From an uncultured Arthrobacter sp. (GTDB lineage Bacteria; Actinomycetota; Actinomycetes; Actinomycetales; Micrococcaceae): 64,000 bases of DNA. Position 1 is the first letter of the stretch. The number at the start of each line of letters is the position of its first letter. The notes beneath the pieces were generated by a model that was not told the DNA's origin, did not search any database, and saw only the letters and a program-made list of their open reading frames with translations. This document shows positions 33,961-44,933 of this stretch, one piece after another. The position numbers and the translations under genes were made by a program. The stretch lies in the NCBI RefSeq assembly GCF_947493765.1, contig NZ_CANLSZ010000001.1, positions 248,001 through 312,000 of the forward strand, in the 5' to 3' direction.

Positions 33961-34233
33961 GCGGTCCGCGAGGGCCGCCTCGTGTCCGAAGAAGGAGTCC
34001 TCGCGCCAGACCACCAGATGCGCCAGCCCGGGCACGATCGACGAGTTGCAGCCGGGGCAGGTGTAGGTCTTGGCGGCATTGCGCTCGGTGATCCGCCGCA
34101 CGGACCACTCGCCGTCGGGCGCCGACTCGTGCAGCGGTATGCCCGCCCTGGCCCGCTCCAGGTCGATCTCCGCGGGCGCGGTCCACTTGGGCCGGGGTGA
34201 TCCGGGGCGGTTCGGGCGATTGGAACGGGGCAC
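33913..34233 (-). CDS. Small Cys/His-rich protein (often annotated ATP/GTP-binding)
   Basis: A 106-residue protein. A basic Pro/Arg-rich N terminus is followed by a helix, then CPGC (Cys59, Cys62) and [10 protein letters not shown] (His93, His95, Cys98), which together form a likely zinc site. No P-loop is present, so the common ATP/GTP-binding label found on relatives is not supported here. Orthologues lie beside nucS in other Actinobacteria as I recall, which hints at a nucleic-acid role. The GTG at 34233 follows CAAACT by 6 bases. The 3' end has been duplicated downstream (58 bp). Confidence 0.78.
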   Translation of the reverse strand: MPRSNRPNRPGSPRPKWTAPAEIDLERARAGIPLHESAPDGEWSVRRITERNAAKTYTCPGCNSSIVPGLAHLVVWREDSFFGHEAALADRRHWHVRCWQTRSFRY

Positions 34234-34289
34234 CGTCCCAGTTTGCCATCCGTCGCCCTCCCCCGGCACGCGGGCCGGGCCACGGACGG

Positions 34290-34295
34290 TAGAGT
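34290..34295 (+). promoter_or_regulatory. -10 element TAGAGT, leaderless promoter of nucS
   Basis: TAGAGT, 7 bases, GTG at 34303. It is divergent from the small Cys/His gene, whose start is 69 bases away. Confidence 0.55.
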
Positions 34296-34302
34296 CGTCG
34301 TC

Positions 34303-34998
34303 GTGCGTCTCGTCATTGCCCGCTGCTCCGTCGACTACATCGGCCGGCTCCGGGCGCATCTCCCCCTGGCCACCCGCCTGCTGCTGGTGAAGGCGGACGG
34401 ATCCGTCCTCGTCCACTCGGACGGCGGCTCCTACAAGCCGCTCAACTGGATGAGTCCGCCGGCGACACTGCGCGTGAGCGCGCCCGACGACGCCGATCGG
34501 GCCGAGGGCGTCACCGAGATCTGGACGGTGCAGCATGCCAAGAGCGACGACCGCCTGGTCATCTCGATCCGCGAGCAGCTCCACGACTCCTCCCATGATC
34601 TCGGTGTGGATCCGGGCCTCGTCAAGGACGGCGTGGAGGCCGATCTGCAGCGGCTCCTCGCCGAGCAGATCGAGCTCCTGGGCGCCGGCTCCACCCTGAT
34701 CCGCCGCGAGTACATGACGGCGATCGGACCGGTCGACATCCTGGCGCGCGACCCCCAGGGACGCACCGTGGCCGTCGAACTCAAGCGCCGCGGTGACATC
34801 GACGGCGTCGAGCAGCTCACGCGGTACCTCGAGCTCCTGGGCAGGGATCCCCACCTGGCACCCGTGCGCGGTGTCTTCGCCGCACAGCAGATCAAACCGC
34901 AGGCCCGCGTCCTGGCCTCGGATCGCGGGATCGACTGCCTCACCCTGGACTACGACGCCATGCGCGGCGTGGACGACAGCGCCTCGCGCCTCTTCTAG
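34303..34998 (+). CDS. nucS: Endonuclease NucS (non-canonical mismatch repair)
   Basis: Mismatch-specific endonuclease that replaces MutS-MutL in most Actinobacteria. The 231-residue protein has an N-terminal DNA-binding domain and a C-terminal RecB-like nuclease core. The catalytic residues are Asp145 in GPVDILARD and Glu159/Lys161 in VAVELKRR, followed by [12 protein letters not shown]. It ends in SRLF, matching the short C-terminal hydrophobic motif by which actinobacterial NucS contacts the beta clamp. The GTG at 34303 is preferred to ATG 34243 because TAGAGT ends 7 bases before it and homologues begin MRLVIARC. No mutS or mutL is present in the window. Confidence 0.96.
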   Translation: MRLVIARCSVDYIGRLRAHLPLATRLLLVKADGSVLVHSDGGSYKPLNWMSPPATLRVSAPDDADRAEGVTEIWTVQHAKSDDRLVISIREQLHDSSHDLGVDPGLVKDGVEADLQRLLAEQIELLGAGSTLIRREYMTAIGPVDILARDPQGRTVAVELKRRGDIDGVEQLTRYLELLGRDPHLAPVRGVFAAQQIKPQARVLASDRGIDCLTLDYDAMRGVDDSASRLF

Positions 34999-35041
34999 CG
35001 CTGCCCGCCGCAGCGTCCGGTCCCCGGGCGGGACGACGGCC

Positions 35042-35047
35042 TAGACT
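35042..35047 (+). promoter_or_regulatory. -10 element TAGACT, leaderless promoter of nagA
   Basis: TAGACT, 6 bases, ATG at 35054. The CGGAGC spacer is a poor ribosome-binding site. Confidence 0.55.
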
Positions 35048-35053
35048 CGGAGC

Positions 35054-36277
35054 ATGGCCCTGTCGAACGGAACACCCACTGCCCTGCTCGGACGCCTGGT
35101 GACCGAGACGGGCATCGTCGACGACGGCGTCCTCACCTGGGACGGTACCCGCATCACCGCGGCGGGATCCGCGGCGGAGCACCCATCGGACCCGGCGGCA
35201 CTCCGGCTTCCCGCGGACCACCTGATCCTCCCCGGGCTGATCGACCTGCACTGCCACGGTGCGGGCGGCGGCGACTTCACATCCGGGTCCGCCTCCGACA
35301 TCGAGGCCGCCGCAGCGCATCTCCACCGGAGCGGTTCGACGACGGTGCTCGCCAGCACGTGCGCCGCACCCCTCGAGGAGCTCGAGCACGCCTTCGGCCG
35401 ACTGGCCGACGCAGCGGACCGGGGGCTGGTCGCGGGGATCCACGCGGAGGGCCCCTTCCTGTCGAAGAAGCGCAACGGCGCGCACGACCCCGCCTATCTG
35501 CTCCTGCCCACCCAGCCCGACGTCGCCCGCCTCGTCGCGGCCGGCCGCGGGCACCTCGCGTCCATGACCTATGCGCCGGAGCTCCCCGGCAGCGACGTCC
35601 TGGTGTACGAACTGGTGATGCACGGGGTCATCCCCTCGATCGGGCACACGGACGGTACCTCGGAGGAGAGCGGGGCCGCGCTCGACCTGATCAACGAGGA
35701 GCTCGCCTCCACCGGGTTCGCCGGCTTCAGCGGCAGACCCACCGCCACCCACCTGTTCAACGCGATGCCCGTGATCCACCACCGCTCCCCCGGACCGGTG
35801 CCCCTGCTCCTGCAGCGTGCACGCGCCGGCGAGATCGCCGTCGAACTGATCGCCGACGGCGTCCACCTGCACCCCCAGACCGTCCGCATGGCCTTCACCA
35901 TCGCCGGTTCGGAGAACATCCTGCTGGTCAGCGACTCCACCGCCGCGACCGGCACCACGTCCGGCGTGCACCGGCTCGGTGGCAGTGAGGTCACACTGGT
36001 GGACGGCTCCGCGGTCCTCACGGCCTCCGGGGCGCTGGCGGGAGGTGCGGGAAGCCTGCTCGACGTCGTCCGGGGCACGGTGGAGGCGGGAGTGGAGCTG
36101 TGCGACGCCGTGCGATCGGCCACGGTGGTCCCCGCGGCGGTCCTGGGGCTGTCGGACGAGCTCGGGTGCCTGCGCCACGGACTCCGCGCGGACGCGGTGG
36201 TGGTCTCGCCCGACCTCGAGGTCAGGGGCGTCCTGCGCAACGGGGACTGGGTACGCCCGCTCGACCTCGCCGCCTGA
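35054..36277 (+). CDS. nagA: N-acetylglucosamine-6-phosphate deacetylase
   Basis: Removes acetate from GlcNAc-6-phosphate in amino-sugar catabolism and wall recycling. The 407-residue amidohydrolase has the metal-site LHCHGAGGGDF (residues ~71-81), the catalytic-site EGPFLS (~136), GHTDGTSEE (~200), ATHLFNAMP with metal His (~233) and the late DSTAATGT catalytic Asp block (~295). All expected ligands are present. No nagB or transporter is adjacent, so it stands alone here between nucS and the converging DUF2550 gene. Confidence 0.95.
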   Translation: MALSNGTPTALLGRLVTETGIVDDGVLTWDGTRITAAGSAAEHPSDPAALRLPADHLILPGLIDLHCHGAGGGDFTSGSASDIEAAAAHLHRSGSTTVLASTCAAPLEELEHAFGRLADAADRGLVAGIHAEGPFLSKKRNGAHDPAYLLLPTQPDVARLVAAGRGHLASMTYAPELPGSDVLVYELVMHGVIPSIGHTDGTSEESGAALDLINEELASTGFAGFSGRPTATHLFNAMPVIHHRSPGPVPLLLQRARAGEIAVELIADGVHLHPQTVRMAFTIAGSENILLVSDSTAATGTTSGVHRLGGSEVTLVDGSAVLTASGALAGGAGSLLDVVRGTVEAGVELCDAVRSATVVPAAVLGLSDELGCLRHGLRADAVVVSPDLEVRGVLRNGDWVRPLDLAA

Positions 36278-36297
36278 GGGGACCGGCGCAGGCCGGG

Positions 36298-36349
36298 GCG
36301 TCGGCGCCAAGTCCCGATGCCGTCAGCGTCAGCGCCAGGTCCCGATGCC
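36298..36349 (-). repeat. 24-bp direct repeat across the DUF2550 stop
   Basis: Two 24-bp copies (36298-36321, 36326-36349; two mismatches) with a 4-base gap. The right copy carries the last 7 codons and stop of DUF2550; the left copy lies beyond the stop. This is a smaller version of the 3'-end duplication seen at 33.9 kb. Confidence 0.8.
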
Positions 36350-36760
36350 GATGACCGGTCCGGCCTCGATCCAGGAGGACAGACCCGCGTAGACGTCGTA
36401 CTTCATCGCGAGGTCGAACGGCTCCCCCCGGTGGACCAGCTGCACGACGATCGCTCCCGGCTGGATCCGCACGCGCTCGTCCTCCGTGGGCGGGCGCCAG
36501 CCCGACACCGAGAGCGAACTGCGCAGGAACCGGTACTTCGGGAGCGGGCTGAGCGAGAGCAGGGACAGCCATTCCAGATGCAGGTCCGTATAGCGACACA
36601 CCCCCACCCGCCAACCGCGGGGCGGCAGGAGGATGGAGGCGTCGAAGGTGCCCAGGGCACGATTCAGCTGGTAGCGGCGGAGCAGGAAGGCCCCGATCAC
36701 CGCGACGAGCAGGAGGAAGAACCCTGCCAGCACACCGAAGGTCAGACCCAGGGGCTCCAC
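36329..36760 (-). CDS. DUF2550 family membrane protein
   Basis: A 143-residue protein with one N-terminal transmembrane helix (residues ~5-28, LTFGVLAGFFLLLVAVIGAFLL). A soluble domain of beta character follows, containing RALGTFDASILLPPRGWRVGV and RIQPGAIVVQLVHRGEPFDLAM. The family is found directly after atpC in Actinobacteria, including mycobacteria; its function is unknown. The GTG at 36760 lies 8 bases after the atpC stop, so it is the last gene of the ATP synthase operon. The longer frame to 37009 is a shadow of atpC. Confidence 0.85.
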   Translation of the reverse strand: MEPLGLTFGVLAGFFLLLVAVIGAFLLRRYQLNRALGTFDASILLPPRGWRVGVCRYTDLHLEWLSLLSLSPLPKYRFLRSSLSVSGWRPPTEDERVRIQPGAIVVQLVHRGEPFDLAMKYDVYAGLSSWIEAGPVIGIGTWR

Positions 36761-36768
36761 CTGGGGCC

Positions 36769-37062
36769 CTAGACGGCTTCCGAGGGTACCGAACCACCGA
36801 CCTGGGCGTTGTCCGCCACGATCACCACGCGATTGGCGTCGACCGAGAAGAACCCGCCGTCCACGCCGACCACGAGTCGCTCGCCGCTGACCGGTTCCAC
36901 CGCGAGCTCCCCGGCCTCGAGGACCGCGAGGATCGGCGTGTGACCGGGCAGGATCCCGATATCGCCGTTCGCCGTGCGCGCACTGACCGAACGCGCCGCG
37001 CCCGACCACACGAAGTGGTCGGCCGCGACGATCTCGACCTCCAGTTCACCGTTGGATGCCAT
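36769..37062 (-). CDS. atpC: F1Fo ATP synthase subunit epsilon
   Basis: Central-stalk subunit that couples and regulates F1. The 97-residue protein comprises the beta-sandwich domain (LEVEIVAADHFVWSG...IGILPGHTPILAVLEAGE), and the C-terminal helical pair found in longer epsilon subunits (~135 residues) is essentially missing, as in other Micrococcaceae. The loss predicts weak or absent epsilon-type inhibition. The ATG at 37062 is 5 bases after the atpD stop. Confidence 0.95.
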   Translation of the reverse strand: MASNGELEVEIVAADHFVWSGAARSVSARTANGDIGILPGHTPILAVLEAGELAVEPVSGERLVVGVDGGFFSVDANRVVIVADNAQVGGSVPSEAV

Positions 37063-37067
37063 CGGTG

Positions 37068-38558
<1,491 letters not shown>

Positions 38559-38613
38559 TTAGGACATAAGTCTAGTGCTGCGCCCGGCGTCCGCGAGGGC
38601 CCCGGGAGTGCCG

Positions 38614-39507
38614 TCAGGACGCGCTCAGCGCGTCCGCACCGGCCACGATCTCGGAGAGCTCCTGGGTGATCTCCGCCTGGCGGGCCGTGTTGCGGAGCCG
38701 CGTGTACTTCTTGATCAGCTCGGTGGCGTTGTCACCCGCGGACTTCATGGCACGCTGGCGTGCCGCGAGCTCACTCGCCGCGGACTGCAGCATGGTCGCG
38801 AAGATCCTCGACTCGATGTAGCGCGGCAGGAGTGCGTCCAGGACCTGTTCCGGCTCCGGCTCGTACTCGTAGAGCGGCAGCAGCTCGCCCGACTGCTGGA
38901 CATCCTCCTCCACCACCTCGAGGGGCAGGAGGCGGAGCACGGAAGGCTCCTGGACCACCATGGAACGGAACTTCGTGTAGACGATGTGGATCTCGTCCAC
39001 CCCGCCCTCCTCGAAGTCCGCGAGGAACGTGGACAGCAGCGCCTCGCCCACCTCGCGGGCGGTCTCGAACTCGGGCGCGTCGGTCCCGCCGGTCCAGACC
39101 CGCTCGTAGTCGCGGCGCCGGAAGTCGAAGTACTGCTGGGCCTTGCGCCCGATCAGGTAGGAGTGCACTTCCTTGCCCTCGGAGCGGAGCACCTCGAACA
39201 GTCCTTCCGCCTCCTTCAGCGCACTCGCCGAGTACGATCCCGCGAGACCGCGGTCGGAGGACAGGACGAGCACGGCGGCACGCCTGACCTCGCCGTGCTC
39301 CGTGGTCAGGGGGTGATCGATCTCCGACTGTGACGAGACGGCCGAGACGGCGCGGGTGATCGCATTGGCGTACGGCAGTGCCGCGGACACCCGCGAGCGT
39401 GCCTTGCCGATGCGGGACGTCGCGATCAGCTCCATCGCCTTGAAGATCTTCCGCGTCGACGTTGTCGAGGCGATCTTCTGGCGGTAGACCCGGATCTGGG
39501 CTCCCAT
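38614..39507 (-). CDS. atpG: F1Fo ATP synthase subunit gamma
   Basis: Rotor shaft of F1. The 297-residue protein has the conserved N-terminal helix [29 protein letters not shown] split across residues 1-30 and the C-terminal helix [21 protein letters not shown]...[17 protein letters not shown]. Length and both termini match the family. The ATG at 39507 lies 90 bases after the atpA stop. Confidence 0.97.
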   Translation of the reverse strand: MGAQIRVYRQKIASTTSTRKIFKAMELIATSRIGKARSRVSAALPYANAITRAVSAVSSQSEIDHPLTTEHGEVRRAAVLVLSSDRGLAGSYSASALKEAEGLFEVLRSEGKEVHSYLIGRKAQQYFDFRRRDYERVWTGGTDAPEFETAREVGEALLSTFLADFEEGGVDEIHIVYTKFRSMVVQEPSVLRLLPLEVVEEDVQQSGELLPLYEYEPEPEQVLDALLPRYIESRIFATMLQSAASELAARQRAMKSAGDNATELIKKYTRLRNTARQAEITQELSEIVAGADALSAS

Positions 39508-39597
39508 GAATGTCCTTTCCTCCGCTCCCGGTCCGGGAGCGATTCTGCCTGGGTCCTGCTGGCCGGGAGGATCTGTTCTCCCGGCCGGGCAGGTCCG

Positions 39598-41232
39598 CTA
39601 GCGCCTCTGCCTGACGATCTTTTCCTGCTCCACCGAATCGGCGTCGATCGCCTCGTGCTCCTCGTGGCCGGGACCGAACCCGTTCGCGCCCTCGCCGAAG
39701 AAACCCTGCTTGAAGTCGGTGATGAGCGTCTTGAGTTCCTCCGCCGTGGAGTCCTCCATCTTGCCCGTCTGCTCCAGCGTGTTGAGGACCTGGGAGGTGT
39801 GTCCCAGGTGCTCCAGGAACTCCGTCTCGAAGCGATTGATGTCGTCGACCGGCACATCGTCCAGGTAACCGCTCGTTCCGGCCCAGATGGACACGACCTG
39901 CTGCTCCACCGGCATCGGCGAGTACTGCCCCTGCTTGAGCAGCTCCATCAGGCGCGCACCACGCGTCAGCTGCTGGCGGGAGGCCGCATCCAGGTCCGAG
40001 GCGAACATCGCGAAGGCCTGCATGTCGCGGTACTGCGCGAGATCCAGCTTCAACGTGCCCGAGACCTTCTTCATCGACTTCACCTGCGCGGCGCCGCCGA
40101 CACGGGAGACCGAGACGCCGACGTCCACGGCCGGTCGCTGGTTCGCGTTGAACAGATCCGACTGCAGGAAGATCTGGCCGTCGGTGATGGAGATGACGTT
40201 GGTCGGGATGTAGGCCGAGACGTCGTTGGCCTTCGTCTCGATGATCGGCAGGCCCGTCATGGACCCGGCGCCGAGATCGTCCGAGAGCTTGGCACAGCGC
40301 TCGAGCAGGCGGGAGTGCAGGTAGAAGACGTCACCCGGGTAGGCCTCGCGTCCCGGCGGGCGCCTGAGGAGCAGCGACACCGCGCGGTAGGCCTCCGCCT
40401 GCTTCGAGAGGTCGTCGAAGACGACGAGGACGTGCTTGCCCGCGTACATCCAGTGCTGCCCGATGGCGGAACCGGCGTAGGGGGCGAGGTACTTGAAGCC
40501 GGCCGGGTCCGACGCGGGCGAGGCGACGATGGTCGTGTACTCCAGCGCTCCCTTGTCCTCGAGCGTCTGGCGCACGGCCGCGATGGTCGAGGCCTTCTGG
40601 CCGATGGCCACGTAGATGCAGCGGACCTGCTTGTTCACATCACCCGAGGCCCAGTTGGCCTTCTGGTTGATGATGGTGTCCACCGCGAGGGCGGTCTTGC
40701 CGGTCTGGCGGTCACCGATGATCAGCTGGCGCTGGCCGCGGCCGATCGGGATCATCGCGTCGATGGCCTTGAGGCCGGTCTGCATCGGCTCGTGCACCGA
40801 CTTGCGCTGCGTCACGCCCGGGGCCTGGGTCTCGAGGGCACGGCGGCCCTCCGCGACGATCTCGCCGAGGTCGTCGATCGGCTGTCCCAGCGGGTCCACC
40901 ACGCGGCCGAGGAACGCGTCACCGACCGGGACCGAGAGGATCTCGCCCGTGCGGTGCACCTCCTGGCCCTGCTCGATCCCGTTGTAGTCACCGAGGACCA
41001 CGACGCCGATCTCGCGGGTGTCGAGGTTCTGCGCGAGCCCCAGCGTACCGTCCTCGAACTTCAGCAGCTCGTTGGCCATGACCGAGGGCAGTCCCTCGAC
41101 ACGGGCGATTCCATCACTGGCGGTGGTCACACGTCCTACTTCGACGCGCTCCGCGTTACCGGGCTCGTAAGACGCCGCGAAGTCGTTCAACGCACTACGG
41201 ACATCTTCGGCGTTGATGGTCAATTCGGCCAT
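39598..41232 (-). CDS. atpA: F1Fo ATP synthase subunit alpha
   Basis: Non-catalytic nucleotide-binding subunit. The 544-residue protein shows P-loop [11 protein letters not shown] (~170), Walker [11 protein letters not shown] (~265), [28 protein letters not shown] with the alpha-specific arginine region (~287-315) and [13 protein letters not shown] (~370). A Glu/Asp-rich C-terminal tail of ~20 residues is longer than in E. coli, as is usual in Actinobacteria. The frame is complete and lies between atpH and atpG. Confidence 0.97.
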   Translation of the reverse strand: MAELTINAEDVRSALNDFAASYEPGNAERVEVGRVTTASDGIARVEGLPSVMANELLKFEDGTLGLAQNLDTREIGVVVLGDYNGIEQGQEVHRTGEILSVPVGDAFLGRVVDPLGQPIDDLGEIVAEGRRALETQAPGVTQRKSVHEPMQTGLKAIDAMIPIGRGQRQLIIGDRQTGKTALAVDTIINQKANWASGDVNKQVRCIYVAIGQKASTIAAVRQTLEDKGALEYTTIVASPASDPAGFKYLAPYAGSAIGQHWMYAGKHVLVVFDDLSKQAEAYRAVSLLLRRPPGREAYPGDVFYLHSRLLERCAKLSDDLGAGSMTGLPIIETKANDVSAYIPTNVISITDGQIFLQSDLFNANQRPAVDVGVSVSRVGGAAQVKSMKKVSGTLKLDLAQYRDMQAFAMFASDLDAASRQQLTRGARLMELLKQGQYSPMPVEQQVVSIWAGTSGYLDDVPVDDINRFETEFLEHLGHTSQVLNTLEQTGKMEDSTAEELKTLITDFKQGFFGEGANGFGPGHEEHEAIDADSVEQEKIVRQRR

Positions 41233-41331
41233 CTCAGTCCCTGCTCTCCTGTGTTGTAGGTCCCCGTGACATTCCTGGCGACCAGTGTGTGATTCTGTGG
41301 TTGTGACTCGGCGGCAAGGGCGCGCATGCGC

Positions 41332-42143
41332 CTATCCCGCCAGCTTCCGGCGGAGCTCCGACAGCCGGGTGACGACCGTGGAATCCACCATCTCGTCCCC
41401 GACACTGACCCGGACGCCGCCGATGAGTGACGGATCGACGGTGACATTGATCTTCAGGTCACGACCGTACAGCCCGTTCAGACCCGCCTGCAGCCGTTCG
41501 AGCTGGTTCGGGAGCAGCGGGCGCGTGACGCTCACCTGGGCGATCCAGCGCTGCTGGCGTGCAGCCACCAGATCCAGGAAGCGCTCGACCAGTGCCGACG
41601 GCCGCAACCCGCGGGGGGCACGCACCGCCTGGGTGATCAGGAGGGACCCCGCGGGCCCCGCCTCCGGAACGAGCTTCAGGGCGAGCTCGATCTTCGCCTC
41701 GTCCGTGGCCTGCGCGTCCGACAGCGCCCGCTGCAGGGCGTGACTCGTGTCGACGACCCGGATGAACGAGAACAGTTCGTTCTCGAGCCGATCCAGCCCC
41801 TCCACACCGTCACCCTGCTCGGCGACCGCGATCACCACCGTGGCCGCGACCTGCTCCAGAGCGTCCCCGAGATCCCGGACGGAGGCCCAGCGCTCCATGA
41901 CGAGGCTCCGCACGAGGCTGGTGGCCTCGGGCGACACGCGCCCGGCAACCAGCTGGTCCACGAGCGCGGCCTTGTCCTCACCGGTGCGGGAGGGATCCGT
42001 CAGCGCCCTGCGGAGCCCGGCATTGTCGTCGAGGATCGCCAGGACCCCGAAGAGGTCCTCGGCGAGGGACAGCTGTGCCCCTGACAGGTGCGGCTCCAGT
42101 CCGTCGAGTACCGTGGCCAGGGAGAGGCTCGATATTCCTGCCA

Positions 42144-42144
<1 letters not shown>
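41332..42144 (-). CDS. atpH: F1Fo ATP synthase subunit delta
   Basis: Links F1 to the peripheral stalk. The 270-residue chain is ~90 residues longer than E. coli delta because of an extended N-terminal half, a common actinobacterial feature. The C-terminal domain has the family pattern LNGLYGRDLKINVTVDPSLIGGVRV followed by a terminal helix LSELRRKLAG. The ATG at 42144 overlaps the atpF stop by one base (TAATG), so the two are coupled. Confidence 0.95.
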
Positions 42145-42701
<557 letters not shown>

Positions 42702-42747
42702 TCACCCGTCTTTCTTCAACGTGTCGTCGATCTGTCGGGACGGCTGT

Positions 42748-42963
42748 CTAGGCGCCGATGACGAAGGCGAAGACGAGTCCGAGGATCGCGAGGGCTTCCG
42801 TCAGCGCCAGGCCGAGGAAGGCGATGGGCTGCAGGACGCGCTGTGCCTCGGGCTGGCGGGACACACCGTTGATGTAGGCCGCGAACACGAGACCCACACC
42901 GATGCCACCGCCGATTGCGGAGAGACCGTATCCAACGAGGTTGAGGCTACCCTGTACTTCCAT
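42748..42963 (-). CDS. atpE: F1Fo ATP synthase subunit c
   Basis: Proton-carrying rotor ring subunit. A 71-residue helical hairpin has the glycine-rich first helix [13 protein letters not shown], the RQPEA polar loop and the proton-binding Glu56 in [13 protein letters not shown]. Glu56 and the neighbouring Ala/Leu side chains are the region that binds bedaquiline in mycobacterial enzymes. AAGGAA precedes the ATG. Confidence 0.97.
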   Translation of the reverse strand: MEVQGSLNLVGYGLSAIGGGIGVGLVFAAYINGVSRQPEAQRVLQPIAFLGLALTEALAILGLVFAFVIGA

Positions 42964-43038
42964 TGTGTTCCTTTCAAGATGCCGCTGAGGTGCGGCAGGT
43001 TGCTTGGGATCATCCCCGACGGGGAAGACGTGTGTGAA

Positions 43039-43860
43039 TCAGTGGGCGTCGGCGTGCAGCGCGCCTTCGATGTAGATCGCGGCGAGCAGCGTGAAGACGT
43101 AGGCCTGGAGGACCATGATCAGGGCTTCCAGCATGTACATCGCGACGAAGCCGATCAGGACCAGCACGCTGGTGCCCTGGAGGAGGATGCTCCCCGTGCC
43201 CACCATGTAGGCGATGGCGGAGCCGGCGAGGGTCACGATGAGGTGACCGGCGAGCATCGTCGCGAAGAGTCGGAGGGAGTGGGTCACCGGGCGGACGATG
43301 AAGTTCGAGATGATCTCGATCGGTACCACGATGATCAGGATGGGCCAGGGCACCCCGGCGGGGACGACGGCCAGCTTCAGGTACCGGAGTCCGTGCTTCT
43401 TCAGGCCGATGCCCACCCAGAGGACGAAGAAGATCGCGGCGATGGCGTACGCGCTGCCCGGGTGCGAGAAGGTGGGCACCTGCAGGAGCGGGATGGCGCC
43501 GAAGATGTTGTTCACCAGGACGAAGAAGAACACCGTGAAGAGCCAGGGCACGTACTTGAGGAAGTCACGCCCGCCGATGATGTCCTTGCCGATGGAGTTG
43601 CGGACGAAACCGTAGGCGGACTCCCCGAGGAACTGCAGCTTCCCGGGAACCAGCTGGTTCCGTCGCGAGGCGATGAGGAAGAAGGTCGCGATGAGGACCA
43701 CCGAGAGGATCATCAGCAGCATCTGCTTGCCGAAACCCGGCTCCAGCAGCACGCCGTACTCGCCACCCCAGGGGAAGATGTTCGGGTAGTGGGTGTCCTC
43801 GATCGTCGGGGCGATGAAGCCCTCTTCGGTAGTTGTGGCCGGGAGCGCAAGCGCGATCAA
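43039..43860 (-). CDS. atpB: F1Fo ATP synthase subunit a
   Basis: Stator channel subunit. The 273-residue protein has five to six transmembrane helices and the essential arginine helix SLRLFATMLAGHLIVT (~190-205), plus the last-helix region MLEALIMVLQAYVFTLLAAIYIEGA. The N terminus includes an extracytoplasmic FPWGGEYGVLLEPG loop. The start is a TTG (43860), supported by AGAGGAAA 4 bases upstream. Confidence 0.96.
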   Translation of the reverse strand: MIALALPATTTEEGFIAPTIEDTHYPNIFPWGGEYGVLLEPGFGKQMLLMILSVVLIATFFLIASRRNQLVPGKLQFLGESAYGFVRNSIGKDIIGGRDFLKYVPWLFTVFFFVLVNNIFGAIPLLQVPTFSHPGSAYAIAAIFFVLWVGIGLKKHGLRYLKLAVVPAGVPWPILIIVVPIEIISNFIVRPVTHSLRLFATMLAGHLIVTLAGSAIAYMVGTGSILLQGTSVLVLIGFVAMYMLEALIMVLQAYVFTLLAAIYIEGALHADAH

Positions 43861-43945
43861 CGCGTTTCCTCTCTGCAGTGTCCATCGTTGGGCAGGATGT
43901 GTTCGGCCACGGTGTTACAGGTCCGACGCATGAAGCATGTGGGGA

Positions 43946-44260
43946 TCATGGCGTTCCCGCACCGTCGTCGGGCGCCCGTGATCCGCCGGGCGGGTCCTGG
44001 GGGTGATGCCGGGTGAGGTTGTGCATGTGGGAGAGATAGAACCCTCCCACTGCACCGAGGAACGCTCCCGCCAGCACCAGAAAGCGCGTGTCGAGGACAT
44101 AATCCAGGCCCCAGCCTATCAAACTCCACACCAGGATCCCGCCAACGATGTAGCTGAAGACGGCGATCCCGGCGTTGTAGCCGCCGTTGGAAAAACGCCC
44201 GTCGTCGCGGTCCGCGGGGGGCTCCACGGGGCCGTCCGTCCCGCGTGCCCTATCCCTCAC
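43946..44260 (-). CDS. AtpZ/AtpI-like small membrane protein
   Basis: A 104-residue protein with two hydrophobic helices (residues ~30-50 GIAVFSYIVGGILVWSLIGWGLD and ~58-78 LVLAGAFLGAVGGFYLSHMH) and charged ends. It sits between the AtpI-like gene and atpB, and its size and two helices fit AtpZ-type proteins, which with AtpI assist c-ring assembly or ion uptake. Identification rests on context and topology, as the sequence is not strongly conserved. The GTG at 44260 overlaps the preceding gene by 11 bases. Confidence 0.7.
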   Translation of the reverse strand: MRDRARGTDGPVEPPADRDDGRFSNGGYNAGIAVFSYIVGGILVWSLIGWGLDYVLDTRFLVLAGAFLGAVGGFYLSHMHNLTRHHPQDPPGGSRAPDDGAGTP

Positions 44261-44777
44261 TGCGACCTCGTTCCTGCTGCCGGTCCGGGGCGGGGTCGAC
44301 CGGCGTCAGAGCCGGGGCCGTCTCGTCGTACAGCAGGGTGCGGATGCGCGAGAAGGCGACGACCTCCGCGATCTGCCAGGTGATCACGGTCGAGAGGGCG
44401 CTGATGAAGAACCAGGTGCTCTCCAGCCAGGCAGGGGTGCCGAAGAGGAACAGGACGGCCCCGAAACCCACCACCTTGACGGCGTAGGTGAGGACGAACA
44501 GGCCCAGGGCCCCCGAGGGATTGGAGGCCCCGACGAAGTGCCCGATCAGCAGGGAGATGGCGAAGAACACCATGACGAGACCGGAGCCCAGCAGCGCGCT
44601 CAGCACGGCGCCGGGCGTGGCCGCGAGGAACGCCGCGGCAGCCAGGACCAGGCCCGTCGCCCCTCCGGCGAGGGCGCTCCGGGCGAGGATGCCCAGCCAG
44701 GGGGAGGGCGTGGGGTTCGATGCCCCGATCAGGGTGGGGTGTCCGGCTCCGGTGGCCGGGGGATCCGGTCGTGGCAC
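44250..44777 (-). CDS. atpI: AtpI-like membrane protein
   Basis: A 175-residue protein with four hydrophobic segments (about residues 29-50, 57-80, 90-112, 118-142) and a charged C-terminal tail, the topology expected for the actinobacterial AtpI position upstream of atpB. It is longer than E. coli AtpI. The start is GTG 44777. Its 3' end overlaps the AtpZ-like gene by 11 bases. First gene of the ATP synthase operon. Confidence 0.72.
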   Translation of the reverse strand: MPRPDPPATGAGHPTLIGASNPTPSPWLGILARSALAGGATGLVLAAAAFLAATPGAVLSALLGSGLVMVFFAISLLIGHFVGASNPSGALGLFVLTYAVKVVGFGAVLFLFGTPAWLESTWFFISALSTVITWQIAEVVAFSRIRTLLYDETAPALTPVDPAPDRQQERGRSEG

Positions 44778-44906
44778 GCGCTGTCCGCTCTGTCGATGTC
44801 GCCTGGCAGCGCCCTCCTGCTCGTCAAGGACGGCTGGTCCGTGGGACGCGGCGGGAGGGCCTGTGGTGGACGACGGCTCCGGTGAGCCCGCGCGTCCGCG
44901 CCTCGT

Positions 44907-44912
44907 AGCCTA
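44907..44912 (-). promoter_or_regulatory. Candidate -10 TAGGCT of the atp operon
   Basis: Minus-strand TAGGCT 21-26 bases beyond the wecA stop, with transcription predicted near 44900 and a leader of about 120 bases before the AtpI-like GTG. No convincing -35 is seen, so confidence is low. It would make the atp genes independent of wecA. Confidence 0.35.
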
Positions 44913-44933
44913 CCGCACCGCGGCGGCCGGGCC

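Noticed and set aside
33913-34233. ATP/GTP-binding protein label for the small gene next to nucS
   Set aside because: No P-loop or other nucleotide-binding motif is present; a Cys/His metal site is the only visible feature.
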